From Clostridia bacterium UC5.1-1D10 (lineage in GTDB: Bacteria; Bacillota; Clostridia; Lachnospirales; Anaerotignaceae), in contig BBZU01000011.1 in NCBI GenBank assembly GCA_001304995.1, positions 1 to 64,000 of the forward strand: DNA of 64,000 bases, read 5' to 3'. Under the pieces are notes generated by a model. It worked only from the letters and a program-made list of their open reading frames with translations, was not told the DNA's origin and did no database searches. Each line of letters opens with the position of its first letter. The first letter of the stretch is position 1. A program made the position numbers and the translations under genes. Below are positions 8,643 to 16,317 of this stretch, one piece after another.

Positions 8643-8735
8643 CGTGAAAGGCAAATTTGATTTTGCATTTGACGAAAAAAGGGGTAAGATGGTATATTGA
8701 TAAGCAGAGGGAAGTGGAAAGGAGGCGCAGGGGCA

Positions 8736-9299
8736 ATGTCCAGAAAAAAGACAGAAAAGGACAAGAAAGTATGGATTTCAACTTTGATACAGATGGTGGC
8801 AATTGTTGTCATTGTTTTGCTTTTGCGCACCTTTGTCATTGGAACCATCTATGTGAAGGGTTCATCCATGGAGCCAAACTTCCACCATGGAGATTTTTTG
8901 GTGATTAATAAACTGGAAACGCGAGTGGCTTCTCCTCAAGTGGACGATATTGTCATTTGCAAACTGGATAATGTGGAATATCAGGAAAATATCATCAAGC
9001 GCGTCATTGGTCTGCCCGGAGATGAAATTGATCTGCGGGATAATGGCAGCGGCATTTATCATTTATACATAAATGGCGTATTGGTGGAGGAACCTTATAT
9101 TGCGGAGCCTATGCAGGACAAAGGCGATATCACCTATCCGTTTATCGTGCCTAAGGGCTGTTATTTTGTCATGGGTGATAATCGAAATGCCAGCACAGAC
9201 AGCCGCAGACAATCCATTGGTGCCATAGAAAAAGAGGATATCATGGGCAGGGTGGTACTGCGTCTGTATCCTTTCAGTGATATTGGTATGGTGAAATAA
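8736..9299 (+). CDS. lepB: Signal peptidase I
   Basis: 187 residues, the SipS-type short Gram-positive form. One N-terminal membrane helix (residues about 13-30) anchors it; the domain outside cuts signal peptides from exported proteins. The catalytic serine is S44 in G-S-S-M-E-P and the general-base lysine is K88 in I-I-K-R-V-I-G-L-P-G-D; the G-D-N-R-x-x-S-x-D-S-R block is also present. ATG 8736 has GGAGG ten bases upstream. rbgA starts 11 bases after the stop. Confidence 0.95.
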   Translation: MSRKKTEKDKKVWISTLIQMVAIVVIVLLLRTFVIGTIYVKGSSMEPNFHHGDFLVINKLETRVASPQVDDIVICKLDNVEYQENIIKRVIGLPGDEIDLRDNGSGIYHLYINGVLVEEPYIAEPMQDKGDITYPFIVPKGCYFVMGDNRNASTDSRRQSIGAIEKEDIMGRVVLRLYPFSDIGMVK

Positions 9300-9310
9300 G
9301 GAGGAATTTT

Positions 9311-10282
9311 ATGCATATACAGTGGTATCCGGGGCATATGACAAAAACCCGCCGTATGATGGAGGAAACCATTTCTCTGGTGGATATTGTCATTGAACTG
9401 GTAGACGCCAGAATTCCATACAGCAGTAAAAATCCGGATTTGGATGAACTTGCGAAAAACAAACACCGCATTTTGCTGATGAATAAAAGCGATTTGGCAG
9501 ATCCTGCGGCAACGGAAATCTGGACAAAATATTTTGAAGAAAAAGGGTTTCATGTTATTGAAATGAATGCCATCAAAGGCACAGGTATGGCGGATGTGAC
9601 AAACGCTGCTCGTGCACTGATGAAAGATAAAATCGAGAAACTTCGCGCCAGAGGCCGTATCAATGTGCCTATCCGCGCTATGATTGCCGGTATTCCAAAT
9701 GTAGGGAAATCCACTTTCATCAATAAATATGTGGGGAAAACCACAGCCAAAACAGGGGATAAACCCGGTGTGACCCGCGGCAAACAGTGGATAAAGCTGA
9801 AAAAAGACTTTGAACTTCTGGATACCCCCGGGATTTTGTGGCCCAAATTTGAAGATCAGCAGGTAGGTCTGAAACTGGCATTTACCGGTGCCATCAATGA
9901 TGATATTCTGGATTCCCAGACACTGGCAACAGCGTTCATCAATCACATGATGGTGGTAAATCCCGATTGTATCCGCAAACGGTATAACATTGAATTTGAT
10001 ACCATTGCGGAACCCCATGATGTATTGCGTCAGATTGCCGAAGCCAGAGGCTTTAAGCTCAAAGGGGATGAACCGGATCTGGAACGTGCTTCCAAAATCC
10101 TGATGGATGAATACCGCGGCGGTAAGTTAGGTCGCCTGACACTGGAACTGCCAGAGGACATCAATGATATGCTGGCGGAAAAAGAAGCCAGAGAAAAAGA
10201 AAAAGCCCAGACGGATAAAGCCAGAAAGGCAGAATACAAAAAAGAAAGAAATAAAAAACAAAAAGGGTTTGCTGTTTTGTGA
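9311..10282 (+). CDS. rbgA: Ribosome biogenesis GTPase YlqF/RbgA
   Basis: A 323-residue circularly permuted GTPase for late 50S assembly. The permutation is visible: G4 (N-K-S-D) comes before G1 (G-I-P-N-V-G-K-S-T), followed by G3 (D-T-P-G). The N-terminal W-Y-P-G-H-M is characteristic. The lysine-rich tail extends beyond the usual RbgA end. GGAGG precedes the ATG. In Bacillus the next gene is rnhB; here an IS200-type element follows, so the conserved neighbour is missing. The terminator stem begins inside the last codons. Confidence 0.95.
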   Translation: MHIQWYPGHMTKTRRMMEETISLVDIVIELVDARIPYSSKNPDLDELAKNKHRILLMNKSDLADPAATEIWTKYFEEKGFHVIEMNAIKGTGMADVTNAARALMKDKIEKLRARGRINVPIRAMIAGIPNVGKSTFINKYVGKTTAKTGDKPGVTRGKQWIKLKKDFELLDTPGILWPKFEDQQVGLKLAFTGAINDDILDSQTLATAFINHMMVVNPDCIRKRYNIEFDTIAEPHDVLRQIAEARGFKLKGDEPDLERASKILMDEYRGGKLGRLTLELPEDINDMLAEKEAREKEKAQTDKARKAEYKKERNKKQKGFAVL

Positions 10283-10300
10283 CAGCAAGCCCTTATTTTT
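10262..10300 (+). terminator. Terminator overlapping the rbgA stop
   Basis: GGG-TTTGCTGT (10265-10275) pairs with ACAGCAAGCCC (10282-10292), then TTATTTTT. The left arm encodes the last residues of RbgA. Confidence 0.85.
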
Positions 10301-10363
10301 GGGTGCTTTAGCTTAACAAAACCCCTAGTTCTACTAGGGGTAAATAGAATACTTTAGTATATA

Positions 10364-10431
10364 AAACCTCCTGATTATAATTTTAGAATGAAGGTTTGGC
10401 GACCGCATTACTAAAACAAATCAGGAGGTTT
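10364..10431 (+). promoter_or_regulatory. Long-range stem that can hide the tnpA ribosome binding site
   Basis: Thirteen bases at 10364-10376 are exactly complementary to 10419-10431, which contain AGGAGG of tnpA (10423-10428), eight bases before the ATG. The loop is 42 bases. In the enterobacterial IS200 the tnpA start is repressed by such a stem; the same design is inferred here. Confidence 0.75.
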
Positions 10432-10436
10432 TTGAC

Positions 10437-10904
10437 ATGAAAAATGAAATAAAAAATACAGCACATTCTAAATACAGATGCCAATATCATATCGTATTTG
10501 CACCGAAATATAGAAGAAAAGTGATATACAAAGAATTAAGAGCAGATATAGGACAAATCATCAGAAAATTGTGCGAAGAAAAGAAAGTTGAGATTCTTGA
10601 AGCACAAACCTGCCCAGACCATATCCATATGTTAGTAAGTATACCACGATATTTGAGTGTAGCACAGTTTATAGGGTTTCTCAAGAGCAAGAGTGCCCTG
10701 ATGATATTTGATCGACATGCAAATCTAAAATATAGATATGGGAGAAGAAATTTCTGGGCGAGAGGATATTTTGTTGACACAGTAGGGAGAAATGAAAAGG
10801 TGATAAAAGAGTACATAAAAAATCAGCTGGAAGAAGATTATATGGCAGATCGGATTTCATTAAAAGAGTATACAGACCCGTTTACGGGTAATAGAGGAGA
10901 ATAA
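10437..10904 (+). CDS. tnpA: IS200-type Y1 transposase TnpA
   Basis: 155 residues, the size of IS200/IS605 TnpA, a single-strand HUH transposase. The metal-binding histidine pair is H-I-H at residues 62-64 (C-P-D-H-I-H-M-L-V), and the nucleophile is the tyrosine of I-K-E-Y-I-K-N-Q (about residue 126). No interruption is seen, so the element could be active. Base use is more A-rich than its neighbours, consistent with an acquired gene. Translation is probably kept low by the stem over its ribosome binding site. Confidence 0.95.
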   Translation: MKNEIKNTAHSKYRCQYHIVFAPKYRRKVIYKELRADIGQIIRKLCEEKKVEILEAQTCPDHIHMLVSIPRYLSVAQFIGFLKSKSALMIFDRHANLKYRYGRRNFWARGYFVDTVGRNEKVIKEYIKNQLEEDYMADRISLKEYTDPFTGNRGE

Positions 10905-11016
10905 GGCAAAAAAAGACAGCCACTTTTAGTGGCTGCCTGTAATTGTAATGCGATGCCAAATCTTCAATATTCCCTTTCAGGGAATCAGCACGTAATACCC
11001 CTTCTAGGGGTTGTTC

Positions 11017-11040
11017 AAACCACTAGTTAACTAGTGGTTT
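11017..11040. terminator. 24-base palindrome, IS right end and shared terminator
   Basis: A perfect palindrome with arms AAACCACTAGTT/AACTAGTGGTTT lying between the convergent IS transposase and the flippase gene. On the plus strand it is followed by TTTTG, on the minus strand by TTTGAAC, so it may act as a weak terminator in both directions as well as the IS end hairpin. Confidence 0.5.
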
Positions 11041-11043
11041 TGA

Positions 11044-12571
11044 TTATGTACGTTTTCTTTTCAGCAATTGCAGGGTATCTTCATTCAAACAGCCCAATGC
11101 TCCTAGAAAGACCAGATACAGTATGCCCATACCCAACAGTGTTCCGCAGAATAACACAGGAGATGGGGTACTGGTTTGAATAATTAGGCGAATGATAAGT
11201 GCCGCAGCGATGCCTGCGAGGATGGGGCGGCCAAAACAGTCAAAGAGGGATGGTGATACACCTGTGCGCTTTTTCAGTTTCCGCAAAGAAAGAATGGTGG
11301 CTGCTAAAAGGCTGCAAAACCATCCGGTACAAAAGGCACTTAATCCCCAGATAGGAATGCCGAACCATACAAAGGCAATAGTGATGAGAGAAGAAAGAAT
11401 GTGGCTCCAGAATAGGAAAAAATGCTCTCCCAAACCATTCAAAAGACCGTTGATGGTGGTTTGACCGTATAAAAGGGGACAGAGAAATGCCAGTGGAAAC
11501 AATAACTGACCTAAGTTGCTTCTGCCGTACACCACATAACAGATTTCCTGAGGAAAAACAGCAAATAGACAGGCGGAACCTGCACCTAATATAGATGTCA
11601 GCAAAAGGGAAGCGGAAACGGTACGGCGGATACGGTTGTTCTGGCTGACAGCGCATGCCTCCGAAATCTCAGGCACCAGTGAAACGGAAAATGCCATGAG
11701 AAAAGCGGAAGGCAGCATGAGTAAAGGCAATACCATCCCTGTCAGTTCGCCGTAGGAAGCCAGTGCTTCTTGAGAACTGCTTCCGAATAATGCCAAACGC
11801 TGGGGAATGAGGATATTTTCCAATGTGGAGAGCAGGGAGCCGGTAATGCGGATAGCTCCCAATGGAACTGCCATGGATAATATCAGGGAAAAACAAGCGC
11901 CGGAAGAAATGGCAGGTTTGCGTATGAATTTCCAACGGCGTTTTTTTGTGCAGATAATGAAAGAAGGTATAGCAGAAAGCGCCGGCTTCCCCCAGTACGA
12001 TGCCCCAGACGGCAGCAAAGCAAGCGTATTCCAATCCTCTCGGTACAAAAATGCCTGCCAGCAGGTAAATAGCGCCAATGCGAAGCAATTGTTCCAGAAT
12101 TTGTGAAAATGCGGGAACGGTCATTTGCTGAAGTCCTTGGAAAAATCCCCGCAGGCAGGAGCCAACAGACATGAAAGGAATGGCAAACGCCAGCAGCCGC
12201 AGGGAGAGTGCAGTTCTGGGTTCCTGTAAAATATGCAGGGCGATCCAGTCAGCTCCCCAAAAGAGAACACAGCTGAGAAGAATGCTCAAAAGAAGGCATA
12301 AGGAAGCAGATTGTTTGACAATCCTGCCGATAGATCCGTTTTCTCCGCGGGCATGCTCACGGGCAGTCAGGCGGGAAACGGTTATGGTAAATCCACCAGC
12401 GGTGATGCTCCAAGCCAGAGTATATAAGGGCAGAATCAATTGATACAGCCCCATGCCCTCTGCGCCGATATAGTTTGACATGAAGATTCGATAAAAAAAT
12501 CCCATGCATTTTGTCAGAATATTCGCGCCGGCAAGTATGGCTGTTCCTACCAGCAGTTGTTTGCGTCCCAT
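11044..12571 (-). CDS. SpoVB/MurJ-like polysaccharide flippase (MOP superfamily), frameshifted
   Basis: After correction a polytopic protein of about 508 residues, the length of SpoVB-type lipid II or polysaccharide flippases. The N-terminal part (from 12571) has the typical G-A-x-I-L-x-G-A-N-I-x-x-K-x-x-G-F-F-Y-R-I and Y-I-G-A-E-G-M-G-L-Y-Q-L. At the seven-T run 11941-11947 the frame is lost; removing one base joins it to the continuing frame, which carries A-V-P-L-G-A-I-R and the remaining helices. GGAGG lies upstream of the ATG. SpoVB hints at a spore former, but the family also serves in vegetative wall synthesis. Confidence 0.8.
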
Positions 12572-12702
12572 AAGTTCCTCCGAAAAAAGGCTTTTTATAT
12601 TTTATAGGAAAAACATAAAAATATGAATGTATTTTCTTTGTGTACATTTGTAATAAATAGTGAAATAAATTTCACTCAGACAAAAAAAGTTAATCAATAA
12701 TA

Positions 12703-12730
12703 TTGACAAAATCTGTATTTTTTATATACT
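12703..12730 (+). promoter_or_regulatory. Promoter of the glycine riboswitch-permease unit
   Basis: TTGACA (12703-12708), 16 bases, TATACT (12725-12730), about 30 bases before the aptamer region. Confidence 0.75.
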
Positions 12731-12762
12731 ATCTATAAGAAAATCATAGGGAAGCCAGTTGA

Positions 12763-12930
12763 TGCAGAGGGGAGACTTCGGGACGTTCGAAACCGATGAA
12801 GCAATCCGCAGCCGCCGACTGTGGAGAATCTTTCAGGTAAATAGACCCTTTGTGGATGGAGCTCTGGAAAGTATTTCATTTATGATGAAATCGCCGTAGA
12901 AGTAAAACTTTCAGGCAAAGATACAGAGAG
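12763..12930 (+). ncRNA. Tandem glycine riboswitch
   Basis: Two glycine-aptamer cores in tandem. The first has CCGATGAAGCAA, a stem TCCGCAG/CTGTGGA, then CTTTCAGGTAAATAGAC. The second has GCCGTAGAAGTAAAAC followed by TTTCAGGCAAAGATACAG, closed by CTCTG (about 12871) with CAGAG (about 12924). These match the conserved GAAG...GCAA...CTCAGGCAAAAGGACAG core of the family. A strong terminator follows at once, so control is probably by transcription termination of the downstream permease. Whether glycine turns it on or off cannot be read here. Confidence 0.85.
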
Positions 12931-12978
12931 GATATGCAGGCAAACATGGTGCAGTGTGCCTACATATCCTCTTTTCTT
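12927..12978 (+). terminator. Riboswitch expression-platform terminator
   Basis: GAGGATATG (12928-12936) pairs with CATATCCTC (12963-12971) and AGGCA with TGCCT inside, followed by a T tract. Its left arm adjoins the closing stem of the second aptamer, so the two structures can compete. Confidence 0.85.
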
Positions 12979-13021
12979 GTCCGGAGCGGTGTTTTTCGAA
13001 AAATATGAAGGAGGATGATTT

Positions 13022-14356
13022 ATGGAAAATAACAAACAGGAACTGAAAAAGAATTTAGGTATTTCAACTGCTATGGCGACAGTAGTCGGATGCGTAATTG
13101 GTTCTGGGGTATTTCTGAAGCCACAGGCGATCTATACAGCCACAGGCGGCGTACCAGGCCTGGGGATGATTGCATGGCTGATCACTGGTCTTGTATGTAT
13201 TGCGGCGGCAATGACTTTTGCAGAAGTGGCGATTATGATCCCAAAAACAGGTGGTATGGTGGCTTATCTGGAAGAAGCTTTTGGCAGAAAGGTTGGTTTC
13301 CTGGCTGGTTGGATGCAGACCATTCTGTTCTATCCTGCTATGATCGCAGCCCTTTCAGTAGCATTTGCCCAGCAGGCAGCATTGTTCGTAGGGGATGGTT
13401 TGATCCTGCCAGTAGCAATTGTAGCAATTATTATCGTTATCATTTTGAATGGTCTGGGCTCCGCAGTAGGCGGCGGTGCACAGGTAGTATTTACCGTTTG
13501 TAAACTGATTCCTTTGATTCTGCTGATGGTATTTGGCTTCATCAAAGGTTCCGGCGACAATCCGATTTTCAGCCCCATGATCGGCCCCGATCTGAACCCC
13601 GCTGTTGTTCTGGGTCAGCTGATGATCGCTGTACTGTTCGCATTTGAAGGCTGGACAAACGTAGGTGCCATTGCAGGGGAAATGAAAAACCCCGGCAAAG
13701 ACCTGCCCGTAGCAATCGTTGGTGGTGTATCCATCATCATGGCTGTTTACTTTGTTATCAACCTGGCATATCTGTGGGTACTGCCTGCGGAAGAAATGAT
13801 GAATATCGCAGTGCCTGCATCCGCAGTAGCGATTGCTGTATTCGGTGATTTCGGCGGCAAGATCATTTCCGTTGGTATCATGATCTCCGTATTGGGCGCA
13901 GCGAACGGCTTCGTTCTGTCCGGTTCTCGTGTATGCTACTCCCTGGCAGCAGAAGGCACACTGCCCGGCAGCAAATCTCTGGCAAAACTGAGCAAAACAC
14001 AGGTACCTTTTAACGCAATCCTGCTGGTAAGTATTCTGGGCGCTCTGTATGCTGTCAGCGGTCAGTTCAACATGCTGACAAACCTGGCTGTATTCTCTTG
14101 CTGGATTTTCTATACACTGACATTTATGGCAGTTATCCGTCTGCGTAAGACACAGCCTGATACAGTTAGAACATATAAAGTTCCTCTGTATCCTGTAATC
14201 CCTGCTATTGCCATCATCAGCGGTCTGTATGTAATCGTGAACCAGCTGTTCATGTCCGGTATCCAGACAACAATCCTTTCCGCAATCAGTATTGTGGTAA
14301 CATTGGTTGGTATTCCTGTATATGCGGCAACAACAAAAGGCAAAAGTGCATCATAA
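13022..14356 (+). CDS. APC-family amino-acid permease
   Basis: 444 residues and about twelve membrane helices. The first helix carries the APC substrate-site pattern V-x-G-C-V-I-G-S-G-V-F, followed by F-A-E-V-A-I-M-I-P-K-T-G-G; both are typical of the LAT/SteT-like branch. It stands alone behind a tandem glycine riboswitch, so glycine or a related small amino acid is the likely substrate (inference from regulation, not from the protein). GGAGG lies eight bases before the ATG. A terminator follows. Confidence 0.9.
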   Translation: MENNKQELKKNLGISTAMATVVGCVIGSGVFLKPQAIYTATGGVPGLGMIAWLITGLVCIAAAMTFAEVAIMIPKTGGMVAYLEEAFGRKVGFLAGWMQTILFYPAMIAALSVAFAQQAALFVGDGLILPVAIVAIIIVIILNGLGSAVGGGAQVVFTVCKLIPLILLMVFGFIKGSGDNPIFSPMIGPDLNPAVVLGQLMIAVLFAFEGWTNVGAIAGEMKNPGKDLPVAIVGGVSIIMAVYFVINLAYLWVLPAEEMMNIAVPASAVAIAVFGDFGGKIISVGIMISVLGAANGFVLSGSRVCYSLAAEGTLPGSKSLAKLSKTQVPFNAILLVSILGALYAVSGQFNMLTNLAVFSCWIFYTLTFMAVIRLRKTQPDTVRTYKVPLYPVIPAIAIISGLYVIVNQLFMSGIQTTILSAISIVVTLVGIPVYAATTKGKSAS

Positions 14357-14407
14357 AAAATAACAAAAAACTGCAAAATTTTTTGTATTCGTTAAAATTC
14401 CCTCTAA

Positions 14408-14438
14408 AACAGATACTCGTAAAGAGTATCTGTTTTTT
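14408..14438 (+). terminator. Terminator after the permease gene
   Basis: ACAGATACTC pairs with GAGTATCTGT around a five-base loop, then six Ts. The stretch 14439-14963 beyond it has no gene; it is A/T rich and holds the probable antiporter-operon promoter and a leader hairpin. Confidence 0.9.
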
Positions 14439-14826
14439 ATTTATATTTCATATGGCCTGAAACATTTTTATAACCAATTTTGTTTAAAAATGACAATGTG
14501 CACAGTACGGTAAAAATAGAACAAGGATATGCATTTTAGAACAGATAGAAAGAAGGAGAAGAAAAGTCTCTGAAAAGGTAAAAAAATCAAGAAAAAATGA
14601 AAACTTGTCATACAACAAAGAGAAAAAATGGAAATCTCGGTTCTGCTTGAAAAATAGGCAAAACGGGCACTTTTTACACCGTTTTTGTACTGTTTCAAGT
14701 ATTCGGAAATTGTATAAAATGCATATAATTATATTTGTTTTTGGAAAATAATATACAGTTTATATAATAAAAAGATGGATGTTAAGAAAATGTTAGAAAA
14801 TAAACCGTCATATAGCACTATGTCAC

Positions 14827-14855
14827 TTGACATTTTCACATATGTAAATCATAAT
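14827..14855 (+). promoter_or_regulatory. Probable promoter of the Mrp-type operon
   Basis: TTGACA, 17 bases, CATAAT. The start would leave a leader of about 100 bases containing the hairpin at 14881-14912. A second candidate with TATAAT at 14763-14768 and a weaker -35 lies upstream. Confidence 0.5.
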
Positions 14856-14880
14856 ATAGACATTGGAACACAATACATGG

Positions 14881-14912
14881 ACACTGGCTTTTTGGCGAAT
14901 GAAAAGGCCGGT
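14881..14912 (+). other. Leader hairpin before the Mrp-type operon
   Basis: ACACTGGCTTTT can pair with AAAAGGCCGGTGT (one bulge) around a nine-base loop. No long T tract follows, so it is not a plain terminator. Function unknown. Confidence 0.4.
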
Positions 14913-14963
14913 GTTTCGAGCAATGTTTTATAGTTTTTGCAGCTTTTGCGGAGGGATGATGGA

Positions 14964-15422
14964 ATGTACCTGATTTTGCTTATATTGTGGTTTATATTCA
15001 GTGGTAAGGTAACACTGGAGATTTTTTTGTTCGGCCTTGTGATTTGCGGCTGGCTGTACTGGTTTATGACCAAACATATGGATTACAGCATTCAGAAAGA
15101 CTTGAAGCTGATCACAAAAATTCCTGGCTACATCAAATATGGCATCATTCTGGTTTGGGAAGTGATCAAGTCCAATCTGGCTGTCATCCGCATCATTCTT
15201 TCTCCCGGGCTGGAAGCTGATCCGGCGTTTTATACGTTTGAAACGGATCTGAAAACAGAAGTGGCAAGGGTAACACTGGCTAACTGCATTACACTGACAC
15301 CAGGTACCTATACAGTTGCGCTGGAGGATAACAAATATACCATTCATGCCCTGGATAAATCCTTTACAGAAGGCATCGAAGAATCGGTATTTGTCAAGCA
15401 GCTGAGAAAGTTGGAGGAATAA
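14964..15422 (+). CDS. mrpE: Na+/H+ antiporter subunit E (MrpE/MnhE)
   Basis: 152 residues with two N-terminal membrane helices and the family blocks I-P-x-Y-I-K-Y-G-I-I-L-V-W-E-V-I-K-S-N and L-A-N-C-I-T-L-T-P-G-T. It is a small subunit of the multisubunit cation/proton antiporter, needed for assembly or activity. ATG 14964 is chosen because GGAGGG lies eight bases upstream. First gene of the operon; mrpF starts three bases after the stop. Confidence 0.92.
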   Translation: MYLILLILWFIFSGKVTLEIFLFGLVICGWLYWFMTKHMDYSIQKDLKLITKIPGYIKYGIILVWEVIKSNLAVIRIILSPGLEADPAFYTFETDLKTEVARVTLANCITLTPGTYTVALEDNKYTIHALDKSFTEGIEESVFVKQLRKLEE

Positions 15423-15425
15423 GCC

Positions 15426-15746
15426 ATGAGTGTACTATTGGACAGAATTATGGAAGGCAGCATGGTGCTGCTGATTATCGGTATTTTTCTTGCTTTTGCC
15501 AGAGCGGTACGCGGCCCCAGATTTACTGACCGTATCGTTGCCATCAATATGATCGGCACCATGACAACAGCAATCATTTGTATTTTATCGGAATATCTGA
15601 AAGAATCCATGTTGGTGGATGTGGCATTGGTTTATACGCTGCTGAGCTTCTTGGCAGTGGTGATCATCTGCCATGTGGTTACACTGCACCACAAGGGTCG
15701 TGAATTGTATCTGAAACGGAAAGAACAGGAGGCGGAAAAGCAATGA
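15426..15746 (+). CDS. mrpF: Na+/H+ antiporter subunit F (MrpF/MnhF)
   Basis: 106 residues and three membrane helices. The G-P-R-F-T-D-R-I-V-A-I-N-M-I-G motif and D-V-A-L-V-Y-T-L-L-S-F are diagnostic for subunit F. Its end overlaps the start of mrpG by four bases (ATGA), so the two are translationally coupled. The charged C-terminal tail is slightly longer than usual. Confidence 0.92.
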   Translation: MSVLLDRIMEGSMVLLIIGIFLAFARAVRGPRFTDRIVAINMIGTMTTAIICILSEYLKESMLVDVALVYTLLSFLAVVIICHVVTLHHKGRELYLKRKEQEAEKQ

Positions 15747-16048
15747 GAGAGATCATAGCGGGTATTTTCATTTGCATGGGCACCATTGTATTTGCCCTGT
15801 CACTGCTGGGGATCTATCGCCTGAAATATGTGATGAACCGTATGCATGCGGCGGCAATGGGTGACACCATGGGGCTGGGTCTTGTGGTCATCGGGCTCAT
15901 TATTTTAGGGCATGATGTGTTCCACATTGCGAAATATATTCTGGTGATCCTGTTTTTCTGGATGTCCAGTCCCATTGCTTCTCATATGATCGGGAAGGTG
16001 GAAATGCTGACGAATAAGGACTACGACGAAAGGGTGCATGGCAAATGA
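15743..16048 (+). CDS. mrpG: Na+/H+ antiporter subunit G (MrpG/MnhG)
   Basis: 101 residues, three membrane helices, with the subunit G pattern L-L-G-I-Y-R-L-x-x-V-M-N-R-M-H-A-A-A-M-G-D-T-M-G-L-G and S-P-I-A-S-H-M-I-G. Overlaps mrpF upstream and the next gene downstream by four bases each. Part of the antiporter membrane arm. Confidence 0.92.
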   Translation: MREIIAGIFICMGTIVFALSLLGIYRLKYVMNRMHAAAMGDTMGLGLVVIGLIILGHDVFHIAKYILVILFFWMSSPIASHMIGKVEMLTNKDYDERVHGK

Positions 16049-16317
16049 GTATGGAAGTCAGTACAATCATACAAATGCTGCTGGTGGTATTTTTGATTGC
16101 CAGCGCCATTGGGGTATCGGTTACAAGAAATTTGTTTATTGCGGTAATTGTCTTTATGGGGTACAGCTCCATTATGGCAATTATCTGGGTATTTTTACAA
16201 TCGCCTGACCTTGCCATTACAGAAGCGGCAGTTGGTGCAGGCGTAGACAGCGTATTGTTCTTCCTCACGCTGAAAAAAAGTACATGCACTGAAAGGTACA
16301 AGAGAGGGTTAATATGA
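16045..16317 (+). CDS. DUF4040/MbhD-like antiporter subunit
   Basis: 90 residues, three helices, ending with the telling S-P-D-L-A-I-T-E-A-A-V-G-A-G-V-D-S-V-L-F. In long MrpA proteins this stretch is part of the C-terminal extension; in Mbh hydrogenases and split Mrp systems it is a separate gene, as here. Four-base overlaps on both sides. It supports calling the operon a split, Mbh-like form of Mrp. Confidence 0.85.
   Translation: MSMEVSTIIQMLLVVFLIASAIGVSVTRNLFIAVIVFMGYSSIMAIIWVFLQSPDLAITEAAVGAGVDSVLFFLTLKKSTCTERYKRGLI

Larger units (their letters stand above)
10310..11043 (+). mobile_element. IS200-type insertion sequence (IS200/IS605 family)
   Basis: About 0.7 kb with a single Y1 transposase gene and no tnpB, the IS200 layout. 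Instead of terminal inverted repeats it has end hairpins: CCCCTAGT/ACTAGGGG at 10322-10340 on the left, ACCCC/GGGGT plus a 24-base perfect palindrome at 11017-11040 on the right. Exact ends cannot be fixed without an empty site. It lies between two convergent genes, and its right palindrome ends four bases from the stop codon of the flippase gene. Confidence 0.8.

Noticed and set aside
10437-10904. TnpB or guide-RNA system linked to the IS200-type element
   Set aside because: No RuvC-like nuclease frame exists on either strand near the element; it is a tnpA-only type.
12748-12840. Cobalamin riboswitch in front of the permease
   Set aside because: GGGAAGCCAG and GCAGCCGCCGACTGTG look a little like B12-box elements, but the GAAGCAA and CAGGTAAA/CAGGCAAA cores in two successive units fit a tandem glycine aptamer far better, and the gene is an amino-acid permease.
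14468-14698. A 76-codon minus-strand frame in the gap before the antiporter operon
   Set aside because: Phe/Ser-rich low-complexity translation of A/T-rich DNA, with no start signal.
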